From: Acanthornis magna | Lineage: Eukaryota; Chordata; Aves; Passeriformes; Acanthizidae | DNA: 64,000 nucleotides | Assembly (NCBI GenBank): GCA_036785705.1 | Contig: JAWUZG010000084.1 | Location: 7,825,501-7,889,500, forward strand | Reading direction: 5' to 3' | The notes under the pieces: generated by a model | The model's database searches: none | Seen by the model: only the letters and a program-made list of their open reading frames with translations | What the model was told of the DNA's origin: nothing | Shown here: positions 12,563-26,939 of the stretch, piece after piece | Position numbering within the stretch: the stretch's first letter is position 1 | How the letters are laid out: each line of letters begins with the position of its first letter | Translations under genes and position numbers: made by a program

Positions 12563-14555
12563 GGCAGCAATGCCTTGGGTCAGGCAGGGCTGCTGGCAAA
12601 CTCTCCCTTGTCTGGGAGAGTCTTATAAAAGGCTGTTCTGCCCAGCACAGAATTTTTAACAGATGGGAAAGAGTTTGATATTTTATATCATTTAGTGAAA
12701 TGCCAGACATCTGCAGGGCACAAGAGGGCACCCGGTGTTCCCACTCCACCTTCTGCATCTTCCCCTGGGGGCCTGGAGTCAGTGCCCAGGAATCAGATCC
12801 ACCCCCTCCTCCCTGCACTGTGGAGGAGGCAGCAGCTCTCCACTGCAGTAAATCATCTGTCAGTTCTTGTTGATGCCATATTCCCCTTCATGCCCTCGGA
12901 CTGCATCTTTACAGAATGTGCCTGTAAAGATTAAGGTTCCGAAGAGACCTAAGTATTGATGAAGCCACCCTTGGAGACCTCACACTCTTAAGATTCTGGT
13001 CTTTAACTCATGATTTTCCAGCTGAAGATGAAGGCAGTTTCCTAGACAACAAGTCTGATTCAGCAGCAGTGAATTGTCAGGGCAACAATCTCTGGCCATA
13101 CCTTGGGTGTGCTAAACCAGCCAGCAGACATGGAATACCACACCCAAAAAATCTCAAGTTGAGAAGGTAAAATCTTCCACCAGGGTATGTGTTTGCTAAG
13201 CCAAGGCGACTTTGCACTTGCCCACCTCAAAATTCTGAGTACAGAATTTTGTTACTCCACATAAAGAAAGAAAAATATTTTTAATATTTTGGCAAAAGAA
13301 ATAATCCTGTCTCAGCATAATAGGAATCCATATAACATGACTATGTACAGCCCTTTCATGGTTTGTACACAGCATCCTCTGTTTACACTGTCACCATCTT
13401 TTGGGGGATATCACTAGTGTAACGTGGGAGGAAGTTCCCTGTGTTGCTCATGCAGAATTTTCTCTCCATTTCTTGATGGAGCAAGGCACTTGTGTTTATT
13501 TCCTATTTTAAACATTTCTTCCACTGCGTTTTCTTTTAGAATATTTGCACTTTTAGAAAACACATGCCCAAAAGGTAATGAAGGATGAGTGGGGAGAGGG
13601 AAGGAAAGTCACAGTAGTATGTAGTCGTCTTTTATTTAAACTAATTTATGGGCTCTTGAAAATATTTGAACTTTTTTCTCCTCCAAATTTAGCCAGTCTT
13701 ATGAAATATTAATTATTCATTTCCCCAATGTATTTCAAGCAGTGCAATCATAATTAAATAAAATACTCATTTATTCTACTTAACCATCTCTCCACATTTT
13801 AAAGTATATTTTAACTGTTTTAAGAATGTGGATGATTTGAGTTGGAGCTGGGGCTAAGGCTTTTAGTTTATTCTGCTCTCTCACAAACTCTGACAAATTT
13901 GCTAAATTCCAGCATGACCCTGCTTAAAAGTGCTCTAGAAATAGTAATTTTGTTTTTTCATATAGATCTATTCCAATATAATGGAGATTTTGGATTGAAA
14001 TTTTCTCATTTGTTCAGGGATGGCTCAAAATCTCTGAAACTTCTGGTGTTTCTGGTGTTTACAGCTCAATCAGAACAGGACTGGAAATTTGTCATATAAA
14101 AAAGTACCAATACTTGCAAACTTGTTAACTCAACCATGGTAAACAAAAGGAAACTCAAGTGGCTTGGGTTTAAATTCAACTCACCTGAAAAATCAAGCAT
14201 CTGAAAAATAAGCAACATACCTCCCGGATGAAGTCATCACTTAGTGACAGTAAAGCAACGAGCATCTCATCAGTTTGCTGTTAAACACCAAACTGTGTAT
14301 CTGGCAAAGAGCTCCAGGTGAGTTGAGAGATGTATTTATGACAAAAGATAACTGCTAATAACAGGAGCCATTTCGCATTCAACCCACGAGAGACTAGAGC
14401 TGAAAAAATATTTCAGAAGCCTCTCAATGATTTTGTTACTGGTAAAAATAACATTTTTGTTAATGCCTCTAAACGTTGAAGACGAAGCCATGCTCCTGTC
14501 CGCTTCAAGTTTTCTGCCTTTTGGATTTACAAAATGAAAAGATATTACAAGATTA

Positions 14556-14576
14556 ACTAAGTCATGATGACTTAGT
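14556..14576. repeat. Near-perfect 21-bp palindrome
   Basis: The arms actaagtcat and atgacttagt flank a single g, giving a 10-bp perfect dyad with a one-base centre. The half-site TGACTTAG is similar to bZIP (AP-1/MAF-type) half-sites. No gene lies nearby. Confidence 0.6.
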
Positions 14577-16400
14577 AACAAACAACTTCAATGCAGATAG
14601 TGCTGAACTGGAGTTCGAAGACCATTTCTTGGAAAATTGAAATACACTGAAGCCTCAACAAAGAAAATGGTACTTTTTAAAATCTGCACCCCATGGAGGG
14701 CTAATAAAAAACCACTACTGGGTCATAAATACCAGAGTGGTAATAAACCCATGAAAAATTGTTAGTTTAGCTATTTTATCTGTCCAGTTCTTTGGTAAAT
14801 GGTGGAGGAAAGGCATGGCATTTTACCAACATCAGTCAGCCAAATCTGATGCAGCTACACACAGCAACAGGTGTATTAAACTCTTTATCCAAATCCCACA
14901 TGCGATTCACTGGTCAAAAACCACACATTATGCAACAACATTTTATAAAACATATTCAAAATATCCAAGTTTGTTCCTGGGCGACTATGCCACATTAAGA
15001 TGGAGCATCATCCAACTGCACTCTTGGTGCCATGGGGTGCTTAAAATAAAAAAAAAAAAGGTAAATCTCCATGACCACTCAGGACAACAGGCATAGCTCG
15101 AGCTGAAGGAGACAACCCAGTCCCCACCATTCCTCCCTCTGCCTTGCAGTTTAAGTGGTGGAGGCTTGCCTTGTTTTTATAGCAAAACATACAGCTGGCT
15201 CGAAAGGACTGGATAGGGTTACTAAAAATGTTGTCTGTTTTAGCAAGGGGGATGAGCAGGCTCAGAATAAGTTAAATTACGTACACTTCTGCACCATTCT
15301 CACTTTTCAATGTGATAGTCTCAATTACAGATGACAGTTTCTATTATTGGAAAAAAATGCACTGAGTGAAGAGGAAAAAAAAAAGTTTCTAGATCTGGCA
15401 GGTCCCGGGAAGAAATCCCAGCCCCATGTTAGCAGCCTCCTTGTTCATGAAGACTTGACCTGCAGGGAGGAAGTAAAGCCTGCTCTGTCATTAATCACTG
15501 TGACTTCCAGCTGTCCTGTTTTTGGAGACAAACAATGCATCTGGAGGCTTCTGAAAAGCAGGAGCAGTGCACCACTGTGCTTTAGCATGACTGCATGAGT
15601 ATGATATACTTGGACAAAAAAGCCTTTTCATTCCCCCTCCTACAAGAGCCTCAGGGGATTTGGCTTCCTCTCAGTACCTTCTGCAATCTACATAAAGCTA
15701 TTTTTTGCCACAGGGGTTCAGTGCTGAGTGACTGAGCACTCTGGAGTAACACTCCCTGGTGGAACTTGGTAACCAAACAGCCACTCAGAGGCTTACTCAT
15801 AAAACAAGCCCAAAATGGGGGGAAACGTGGAAGAAAACTGCCCAAGACTGGCTTCCTCAAAGCTTCACAATATCTGGAGGGTAAAGGATAGTCCATTTCC
15901 GGTAGCTCAGCCTCAGAGTCCTGAGCAGCTTCAGCAATGGCTGTGACATGCTGCAAGAGCTGCTTGCCTTCTAATCTATGGGGCCACTGACACCACCACC
16001 ACTATTTTTCATGATGCAAACTCCAGGGAAGAGACCTCACTTCCAGATGAAAATATAGTTTCTGATGCGTGTCTTAAGCCAGCAAGTAGGAATAAAGTGT
16101 GTTTATTCAATTAAGTAGAGCTTTGGAATTGAGTTAATTAAAAAAAATGGGAAGGAATTATGTCTTGCAACACTAAGCAAGGCACGTGAATGTGATATAT
16201 ATTGGCAGATAAAGGGGGGAAAAAGGAGTGCATGTGCAGGGTTTGAGGCAGGGGAGCTACCTGAACTTAGCACAGTTGAACTCACAAGTAGGAATTTGGG
16301 ACGAAGATTCCCCATTCCCTCTGCCCTTTAGTAAAAAGTATTCTGAGAGTGGGGGATACAGGACATCAGCACCTCTGCCCATGTAATTTCCTATGTGGGG

Positions 16401-17013
16401 AATCACAGAAACATAGAATGGGTTGGGTTGGAAGGGACCTTAATGACGATCTCGTTCCAACCCCCTGGCCATGGGCAGGGACACCTCCACTAGACCAGGT
16501 TGCTCAGAGCTTCATCCAACCTGGCCTTGAACACTGCCAGGGATGGGGTTTCCACAGCTTCTCTGGACAACCTGTGCCAGGGCCTCATCACCCTCACAGT
16601 AAAAATGTTTTTCCTAATATCCAATATAAAGGAACTCTCAGTTTGAAGCCATTCCCCTTGTTCTGTCACTATCTGCCCTTATAAAAAGTCCCTCTCCATC
16701 TTTGTTACAGACTCCCTTCAGGCACTGGAAGGCCATAACGAGGTCACCAAAAGCCTTCTCTTTTCCAGGCTGAGCAATCCCAATTCTCTCAGCCTTTCCT
16801 CACAGCAGAGCTGCTCCATCCCTCTGATCATTGTGGTGGTCTCTAGACTCAGTGTAACAGCTCCATGTCCTCCCTGTGCTGGGAACCAGAGCTGATGCAG
16901 CAGGTTGGGGTCTCAGTAGAACAGGGCAGGGGGGCAGAATCCCCTCCCTCACCTGCTGCCCACGGTGTTTCAGATGTAGCCCAGCATACAGATCATTTCT
17001 GGGATGCAACAGC
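16401..17013 (-). mobile_element. CR1 LINE 3' fragment, minus orientation, longest tail copy in the window
   Basis: It starts with the reversed 3' end (cacagaaacatagaatgggt, ggttggaagggacctt). Known CR1 blocks follow in order: gggcagggacacctcc, cctggccttgaacactgcca, gccattccccttgttctgtc, aaaaagtccctctccatc and ggggtctcagtagaacaggg. It ends near gggatgcaac. About 610 bp are retained, 5'-truncated. Confidence 0.94.
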
Positions 17014-20000
17014 TAAGAGAAGTGAAGAGCTCTGAAGATCCACCCTTATTTTCTCTAACCTCATCCACTGCTGAGTTGCATCAAAGATAATACATATTTT
17101 GTTGTTTTTTGGGATGTAACTGGAGCAAAACCGGGAAAAAAAGACAAGACAGTAAAGTAGCAGAAGAAAGGAATACCAAGGAGAGGACTTGAAAGAGATG
17201 GGAGTAAACAAACTGTCTTTCTAAACTTCCTGTATTGTTAAAGGGGTATTTCCTGCACCAATACCTTTGTGTTTGGACTTGTTTGGAGTCTGAGATGAGC
17301 ATGTGGATTTAGTTAAAAAAAACCTCCTCTACTGGCCCTTGAAGTCTCCTAGAATATCCAGAGGGTGTCTGAAAAGCATCAAAGAAAAGGCGAAGTTCCC
17401 AGTCACAGGGCAAACGAGATGGCAGAGCAAGGAGCACACTGGCAGCTCTCAGGGAGTGTCATGAAGTGAACTTCACTGTAAACATCTAATTCTAGAGACT
17501 TTGTCTCTTCCAACACCCAATAAAGAACATCCCTATTACACATGGGTGAGCAAAAGATGGAGAATGGCTGGTTGGTGTCAGCAATCCAATTCCTTAAGAC
17601 ATGCTGGATAGCACTTCTTGCTTCCTCAGCAGTGTTCTGTGTGTTCTATTATAGATTATTTTTCTTTTTACATCCATAGACTGGAGTACTCATAAGCCCA
17701 TCAGGGGCCAGGGTAGAGACCATGAGACTGTAGTTAAATGTCAGCCCACAAGTCTGTAACCAAAACAAAGCTGAACCCAAATTTAAACAAACAGTGTCTC
17801 TATGGTGAGACCTTCCCCAGGTACCTGTGCTCTTTTTCTTTCATTAAGCAAAGCCTCGTGCACAGCATCCAGGCAAAGGCGAATTTTAAATCAGAATAAC
17901 ATGCATTTAAGAGCAGTCTCCCCATATCACAATCAGAAGGATCTGAGCCTGTATTTGAATAGTTCCTTGCACAGGGATGGGGTTTCCAGTTGTCCCTCCT
18001 CAAAAAAGAAAGAAAAAGAAGTTATAAACCTGCTGTAATTTATGGACAGAAACACTTGACACTACTTAAGTTATAATGGTGCATAAGCTAGAATTTATAG
18101 ACCTCTAGTAACTTAGGCATGGAAAAAATTGACAGTACTTGTGGACAGAATCCAATAACATTAGAAAACTTTTTGCATAATTTCTGCACCATATTAAAAG
18201 ACTCAATCTGAGATATTTCAGAAGAGGCTCATTAAAGGGCTCTAGTATTGTTCTCTGCTAAATAATCTGTTTTATTACTCCCTCTCTCCGTACCTATTCT
18301 TATCCAAGTCATCTACCCTGACTTGCCAACTACCTACACAGGATTAGGAAAGAGAAACTTAGTAAAAAAAAACTGATTCTCTATATTTCCAGCATTGACA
18401 TTGAAACATTCATATTTCATTTACTGTACACAAAATCCAGAATTTTTACACAGCTGCACTGTGACTGAGATGACATCCAAAAGGTAAATGTGGACATTAC
18501 AACTGTAGAAAAAAAGCAATTTTTGGTAAAGAAGCCAGACTCTCAAATACACTCAGAGCCTCACACCACTGCTGGAGCACGACACTGCAACCAGAGGCAC
18601 AAGCACTTTTATGCTGCTCAGTACATAGGAAGGATAAATGCATAAAAATATCAGCATCTTCTCTTTGTGACAAAGTCTGGACCAAATAATCATCCGGGAA
18701 AGTAAAAGGTAAGATGCAAATCAATATTCTTTGCAATGTTGTTCTCAGCATGATTCATAAGAACCACAGGACAAGGAATGAGACATGTATTTCATAGCAT
18801 GGAGATGATCCCACAGTTCAATAGAGGCAAGGTGAAAACAGAGAGATTTTAGCAGAAAGATAATGGTCAATGCCAAAAAAAAATCAAGCTGAGTCAAAGG
18901 TAAATGCACAGCTTCTTCTATCAAGAGAGTTTAGCACAGCAGGAACTGCACTCAGCCTCACCCTGCACCCAGAATCCAGGGCTGTTCCCATAGCACAGCT
19001 CCCCCAGGCTGAGTGGGAAAGCTCCACATGGGATGACCAGAGAAACACCACAGAACACTCATACTTGTAATTAGCAATGAAAGCCTGTAACTAAATGAGT
19101 GCCTTTTTGTGTACCAAGACGGGAACAGATCCTTGTCTCCCATGCTTAGAGCAAGGTTTCTTTCGACTCTTGACTCAGCATCTCATCGTTCTAAGTTAAC
19201 AAATCTACAGCACAGCAAATACAACAGGAAAACATCACTGATAAGCAAAACAAATGCTTCTGCTTTTGCAGACATTTTAGTTGAATTACATTTTAAAACA
19301 ACCTATTAGTCCATGAAGATTTCCCCGTGAATCAATCAAATGGATGTAATGTATCATAAAGACATTACAGTGAATAAAACAGAGTTTGGTCACCACATCT
19401 GCGTTTCAGTTGCCCACCCTGGCACATTTGAGATGCCTGCAGTCCCAGCCTGTCCGGGAGGATGCTTGGTGGACAAATCCTGGCTTCACTTCCCCAGGAG
19501 CACAAGAGTGGGGCTGCAGGCAGCAAGGCCTTTTACCTTACTGGCGGCCAAGACCTGACGCCCAGGGGAGACAGTAAATATCAGGAAAATATCACCACAT
19601 TCCTTCCCAGCCTCACAGGCAAAAAGCAGTGTATTTGCACTTAACGATACCATATTTGAGATTATATATTTAATAATCTCTGTAGTCAGACTGAAGCTCA
19701 ATTCCAGGACCTCCAAAAATGATATACAGAAATAGCTGTGGCTTAGCCTCAGCTCTTTTGCAAAGAGCAGCCCACCTGCACCTGGAGCTGATGGGAGGAG
19801 TGCACCTTCACCTAAGGCATAATTCAGACATCAATAAAAGCAGTATAATATTGTGTGGTTGCTCGTTATTTTTCATAAGAGAGAGCAAACAAGATCTATG
19901 TAATACAAGTACCAAATACAAGTGGGCAGTGGGAACAAAATCTCTGTTTTTTGACAAGTCTGGAACATTAATTCTCAGCTCTGATTTAAGGCTAGTTCTT

Positions 20001-23000
20001 TTTTTTGGTTCAAAGCTCCTTTTCTTGCTATCTGTACATAGGTATTCCAAGCGCAAGAAAATTGCCTTGGATCTCAGCACACCCATTGCTTCAGGAATCA
20101 TTTTACATTTGCGAAAGGAAGAATGCAAATAGCCCAGAGTCTGATATGAACATCTCTGACTGTAGTATCCAACATCCCATACTCCCGGAGTTAATCCTCT
20201 TACTGTGATTAGCAGAAGAACAGAAGGGTTGTAAGGAAGGACTTAAGTGGGCTTTGGCCTCAGCCAGGGTTCATAGCCCAGGCTGGCTCCACTGCTTCTT
20301 GCATGAGTGGCCCAAACTGAATTTCAAAATCCTCACTAATTAAATACATTCGAGGGATTTCTAGGAAGGCAGGAAGAAAAATTCTTGTGCCAGAGAGGAA
20401 AAATAAGTTAATATGATACAAGCTGAAGGTGGAAGGAGTGGAATTTGAGGTGGTGTTGATGTGGGTGATGCAGTTACTGGGAAAATGTGGCAGGGTACCT
20501 GTACCCACCAAAGAACAAAGGTGGGGAGAAAACTACTGCAGGCAAAATTGCAGCTTCCCAGGGAAGGGGACATGCATCTATCAGTGTCTGGTTTTCAGGC
20601 CTGCTGAAGCACAGAATGCCATGGAAGGAAAGCTGCTGCTGAGACCTTCAAACTTCTGTTCACACAGTACTCTGGGGTCCTGCTCCACTGCCATTGCTTC
20701 TATCTCCCTCTCAGCATTTACCTATTACTCACTTGTTGCCAGTAAGACAAGGCAATAAACTACTCATTATTTAGAATGCTGCAATTTTTCCCTCCAGAAT
20801 TCTGCACTGTGCAAGTTAGCTCCTCTGAGATTTACTTAGACCCATGTAACTAAAACCAACCAAATCCACTGGCCACACATGTCATTCTTGGTCGCCAACA
20901 CTGCTTTACATATACATGAAAATCAACTCACCTGCTCTACAGCATTTAATAATGAACAGTTCCCAGTTTCCCTACTGGCCCCTCTCTTCATTTCCTCTGA
21001 TTCATCTGCGTCTTCCTACCAAAAACTTTTTTCTGCTCTGAGCGCACTGTTTCACAATCCAGATAACTTCATTCTAAAAACTGGTTCAAATTTACTAGAC
21101 CCTGTTACGAAGCCTGAGTTTCCGTATTCTTCCTAAAACCGGCCAAATCGTACTAAAAAGCAGAGCACATTATTTCTTCCACCTAAGATGAAAAAGAAAT
21201 ATGATGAAGAGATAAACTAACTTTAAGCCTTTAAGCAGAAAGTTCAGTTTGGGAAAGCCCATGACCATACTTCAATAGTAGTGTCTTAAGAAAGAACAAA
21301 ATTCAAGAGAGGAATGAAGCAAAAATGTAGTTATATTATTAGAAACCAGAGCATCCTGCAGACAGGCAAAACAGTCTGTGTGGAGCCAGCCTCTCCTGGA
21401 CTGACTCTGATTTATAGCCCCTGCTGAGTCCCTCTGGACCTCTTCCTTACACAGCGTTCCTCAGAAAGCTCTCTGGGACACCTTTCACCAACCAGGCAAA
21501 TTCCCTGGCTTTCGGCAGGATTTTAGGTTACAGCTCTGCAAAACAACCTTTGAGAGCATGCATAGAAACGTCATGTCGAGGAATTGGCTTTGACACTCCA
21601 GGAGTCCCAGCAGAAGATGTCTGAGCAGGATTTTCGAGTAGGATTTTCAAATTGGAAAAGTTTCACTTCAAGAAATATGTTTTAAAGGATTGCCAGCAAA
21701 CTCTATGAAGACAAGAGGGAATCTAGGAGGGTTTGCACACAATTCCTCAAGAATAGATTAATAGTTTAGCATTAATATCAATGACATCAGTGCCTGTAGG
21801 GGCTATGAGGAGCTGTTCCACCCTCGAAACAACCCTTTGTGTTCACAGGCAGCAGGAAAGCAGAGCATGAAGGAGGAGGGTGCTGCTGGTGCATGAAACA
21901 GTGAAACTTTATAACAAACTGGACTGTTTCCGAAACAGAAGAGCACTGTCTCTGGAATTATAGCATCTAGGCATGATCTTGTCTCCCTGAGGACCCACAA
22001 ATTGGTGGGGGAGTTTGAACTGGCACATTTACCTGACAGGTAAGTAAGTAATTGGATGTTTGACGCAGTGTGGCAGTTTGTCAGAGTAACACGACCATAG
22101 CACACCACAGCACCAGTAGGATAAAAGGAATCGAACACACAGCACAGCAAGTTAACAAAAGCAAGGAAATAATGTAATTTTTTTCAAACAAGGTGACTAA
22201 CCTGTCTGATCATCTATGTATTGTACTTCTAGAGACTAATTACAACTTGAGAAATACTTTTGAAATTGATTTTGAGCTGATTTGTTGACAATTTGCACTT
22301 CAAAGACCTGTACTCCTCTGGGAGCATTTTTGTTTTCATACAAGATCTTCGAATCTTCCCCTGTTTCTGACCTCAACATTCAAGCATTTCAGATATATTC
22401 AAGCACTGGATAACATCCCTCTTCTACAAATACAGGTGGCTGCTGGCTGAACTCAGCCTGGTCATCTCAACCGGACATCCCACTGTGTCAACAGCTGGGA
22501 TAGCTTTTCTCTCCTGATTCATTTCTGAAGTGGAAAACAATCTCTGTTGGTGTTCAGCCATGGACATTATTCCTCAGACTTCCATTAGTAGTGACATTTA
22601 CACAAATTACGTATCAGAGAGGGCAAAGATTTTCTTTTTATGATAATGCAGATCATGAGTGACGTGGTTGATTTTTCTTTAAGATATAATCTAATGCTGA
22701 GAGCTGCAGAGAGAGCACAAAGCATCTGATAGCTCAGAGCTGCAGTGTTCAATCTTCCCTGCATTGTGCATGGATTCAGACACAGCAGAGCCTGACAATT
22801 CTGTGCTCCAGCACCACAGACAAGGCACTTAATGTGTCTTTTAGACATGGTAACAAAAGGCTTTCCAACGGAGCATGCAATAAAACCACAGAGCAAGGAA
22901 AGAGAAAAGTGCTAGTAAGAGATCCAGAGCAGTATTTCCTGTGGTACCTCACATGCCATTCTCTTCACAGCCAGTTTTGTTGGTTTCCTATTTCTCCTTC

Positions 23001-23325
23001 TATCCTGAAGAAATGCTTGAGTTGTCTTTATGGTTCAAGAGACAACCTGGAGGCAGGATTTGAGCACAAAGCTTTACAGAGACCTTGGAATTGTACAGAC
23101 ATCTATAACTGTACTGACAAAAGGTGTGTATTTTGTGTCGATCTTTATTGCAAACTAAGACTCAAGTGATTCTCTCCTTCTTACTGAAAATTCCTAACTA
23201 ATGTTACATGGATATATAATGCTACTATGGATAAACTGAAGACCAGCTGTAATACTGACTTTCCTTTAAAAACTTACTCTCACTGCTGAGCTGCTGGCCG
23301 CAATATTTACTACTCCAAACACCAA

Positions 23326-23526
23326 CCACAGAATCATTTATGTTGGAAATTACCTCAAAGATGAAATCCAACCATTAAACCAGTACTGCCAAATCCACCA
23401 CTAAACTGTGTCCCCAGGTGTCACATCAACGTGGCTTTTAAATACCTCCAGGGATGGAGACTCAGACAGTTCCCTGAGCAGCCCATTCCAGTGCTTGCAA
23501 CTCTTTCAGTGAAGAAATTCCTACAT
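23326..23526 (-). mobile_element. Older CR1 LINE 3' fragment, minus orientation
   Basis: The sequence ccacagaatcatttatgttg, the CCAACCATTAA/ccagtactgccaaatccacc block, tttaaatacctccagggatg and cttgcaactctttcagtgaa match an older CR1 subfamily. It has diverged more than the copies at 12 and 16 kb. Confidence 0.85.
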
Positions 23527-26500
23527 TTGTTAGGATTATCATGCTGTACATGAGCCAAGTAGGTTTAAATTATATTCTCAGGCTACTTTTGTTTAAGAAG
23601 CTTTAAAATTTCTTCTTCAGGGAAGCAGGAGCTGAAGTTTCCTCTCCCACACTTCTCTGCAAGGCTGTCACAAGTCTCTGGAGAATTCACACACTCCAAA
23701 AATGTGCTGCCAACCAACGCAAAGCATTCATCCTGAGCATGGGAGGATGCACATGAACACACCTCAGGTCATTCCTAGTGCCTTGACTTAAGGAAGGAAA
23801 CATCACTCCCAAACGCTCTGTCATTGAAATTGAGATGCTTTATTGTAAATGAAAAATAAAGAACCTAATTCCAGCAAACTAAATGCACAACACTGATAAA
23901 CTCATAAGGATTTATATATCTGTTACATGAATGTTTTATTCTAGCTTCACTTGAGGGTTGGCAGATTCCACCTCTCCTTTTTTTCCCATAGAACAACTTC
24001 CACTTCTTGTCCCCCTAGACACTTTTTGCAATGACTATGGCTTTAAAGGTACCTAATCCAGGAGGAAACACCTGAAGACACAAAAAGGCAGAGGAAGGAG
24101 AGGTGGCACAGTTGCAAATAGAGAGGAGCTGTTCTTTGGTGCAGTCAGAGTGCACTTGCTACAGCAAACCTGTACATGCTTCAGGATTTCATGCTACTTC
24201 AAAGAAGAGAAGGAAAAAGAAAGTTAAGTTTCCATAAGACAACATTTTTGGATGAAGTTTGGAGGACAGCCCCTATTTACACATTGATGAAAGCATGTCC
24301 CAGAAAAATCAAGGCAGAAAAGTTTAAAAACCTTTAAAAACAAAGATCTAAGATCAAAACTTTCCAACACCATGACCCAAATACACTGTCACAGCTTTTC
24401 AACAGAGGCTAAAAGAAGACAAAAACAGAAATAGCAGCTTCAAAAGAAAGTAAAAAACAGCACTGATATCCAGAATAGACCAAAGATACAGATCAATAGA
24501 AAAAAGTTACAAGCTGTCTCTGACAACTGAAACATCCTGAGAGTAAGTTTCCCAAAATATACTTCCAAATGCTGGTGGATAAAACTTCTGTAATTCATAG
24601 TGTGGTAACTAGTGAAGCCAGGATAGCTGCTCTAAAGCCCTCCAGGAAAGAAACAGAAAGTTTCTACAGAAAGTAGCCTGGAGACAAAACAACAGGGGAG
24701 AAAAACTATGGATGTAATGGTCGCAGGAAGAAATGTGAGAAAGGAGGGATGACTTCACATCTAGTATTTTGTGGCTTGTTGGTTTTTTTGGTTTTTTTGT
24801 TAAAAAAAATCTTTTTTTCATGCCTAGGTATAATGAAGAGGTTACCAATTCCTTCTGAAAAACTTCCTACTCTGAAGTAGTTTTCTGTAGTATTCTGCTC
24901 CTGAAGAAATTTTTCTGAACTAGCCATAAGACCTATGCATAGCATGCATAGTCCACTGACTCATGAAAAAAACCTTGCAAAATCATGAAGAACCTCTGCT
25001 TCCTTGCACAGTTTTTCCAAATGTGGACTGCAGATTCCCATTCTGCAGCACTTGCCTAATTACTATTTGATTTCAAACTGGTCTCCTGTGTCCATGGATT
25101 GGCTGAATTCTGCACACTTTCCTAAATTGTGCCTTCAATTGAATTCAATTACATCCACGGCATCAGAGCTCCCTCAAGCCTTCATGAGCACCATTCTGAC
25201 CTTCAGGGGTCAAATTTGGGTGGTGTTGTTGAGGTTTAAGCATTTGAAGGTCTGGTCTCCAGCTGCAGCATGGGCTAGGAAGGACTCGGGTGCTCCAGTT
25301 CATGAGAATGGCTCTTCAGTCTCATAGCAGCCAAAAACTATTCCCCATTTTCACCTTTCTATCATATTAATGACTCTTCTCTCTAAGCTTTCATTTCCAC
25401 CTGGGAATGATGGCAAATGCTGTGTAAAACCTCTGCTTGCCACCTCTATTTGCAGACAGCACCAGCACGGGGAGGTTTCAAGCATCCCCAAGAGCAAGGG
25501 CCTACATGGCTCCCAAAGAAAGCTGTGGGGAGGCAGCAAGAGTGTTGCTGGGCACCAGCCCAGCTGCCAAAACCTGCACCAGCACTGAACACTGAAAGCC
25601 TGGAAGAGAGAAAATTTAACTCTGCTGTGGAAGAGGAGCATTTCTGCACACCCAGGGACCACAGGCACAGTGAGCAGGTAGTATGATGCTCAAGAGGAAA
25701 AGAAACCAAACAGAAACTGAATATAAACTGTCCAACAAACAGCTTGTCACCAAGGGCAGAAGGTGAAAGAAAAGCATTATTTTACTCTAGAAGTTAGCCA
25801 ACTGAACTCAGAAGTCCCAAGTGTTTTTAGGATCATCAAAATATCCCCACTTTTTGTTGAAATTGCTGCCTGTCCTCTGCTTTCAGTTGACAATGTTCAG
25901 AGTGATGAAATTACCACAGCACTGAAATGGGAAGAAGGCAAAGATGTGCACAAGACAAGGCCAGCCTTTTAGGAAAGCCAGGTGTGGAAATGCCACATGT
26001 GATCATTAAGAGCATTTTCAAATCGTACCTGTTCTTTTTTCACACACACACTGGCCCAGGCTGGGGGAGGGAATGGGGGGAAGCTTTCCTTTGGTCAGAG
26101 AGCAGCTGAGGGGAACTGTGCTGAACTGTGTCATATGGGGCTCCCTCATCACCAGTTTTGCAGTCAAGTGATTTGACTTGCTCTTTGTTGCACAAATTAT
26201 CTGCAGGAACAACCTGTGGATATCCTGGGCAGCAAGTCTAAGGGAAGGCCACAATCACAGGGCCAGATGCTGAGATAAACGACAAATGTCAGATAAACCC
26301 CACTGGAAAAATGTCTGCATGCTGCACACACATGTGTGGCCATTTAGAAGGGACACAACAACCCCCCTCCTTTCCATGGCAAAACATCCATGCATGTATC
26401 TTATGGAGTCCAAAGGCCAAAACCTTAGTTTAATTAGTTTAATTTCATAGATGATGCGTGGTTTCCTTTTTAATTATGGCTGCAATTGTGTTTAAGGGAG

Positions 26501-26916
26501 GCAACACCTGTCCCTGTCCCTCTATTCCTGCAATGCTGATTCATGGATGCCAACGCAAGAGGATTACCTGTGTGTGCGTCCCAAGAAAAAGTTGTTGGCC
26601 TTCACAGTATTTGGCTGTTCACAGGGCTGTCCCACACCAGTGTCCCTACCTGAAACACTCTGCCATGGAGCTGCCACCCCAAGAGCAGCTGGGACTTCTG
26701 TGGGCACTGGTGAGTGAGACCAAGGCTGGGACATGATCCAAAAGCAAACATCAGCCACCAGGATCTGGGATAAAAGAGAGTCAGTTTTTCTCCTACCATG
26801 GGCCTGGGCACAAGAGAGGTGTGGAAAGGCAGGCTCAGCATGAGAACAATTCTGCACTGGTTTTCAGAAGACTGTGAGTAAAAGCTGAAATTCATTCCTC
26901 ATCCTCTCCGCACTGA

Positions 26917-26939
26917 AATATATATATACATATATATAG
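26917..26939. repeat. Short (AT)n repeat
   Basis: Two blocks of TA dinucleotides are separated by one c. Confidence 0.9.

Larger units (their letters stand above)
11222..16400. other. Non-coding sequence with one CR1 insertion
   Basis: Apart from the CR1 copy at 12.25-12.56 kb and the palindrome at 14.56 kb, I see no gene. The stretch 13640-13800 is strongly AT-rich with TAATTATT-type words and could be a homeodomain-binding conserved element, but that needs cross-species alignment. Confidence 0.55.

Noticed and set aside
24122..24220. Possible thrombospondin-repeat start (Q-S-E-C-T) on the plus strand, considered as a SPON1 exon
   Set aside because: The following residues lack the CG-x-G and Cys pattern and turn into a Lys/Arg run.
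25137..25150. 14-bp palindrome aattgaattcaatt
   Set aside because: It is short and AT-rich, expected by chance in a window of this size.
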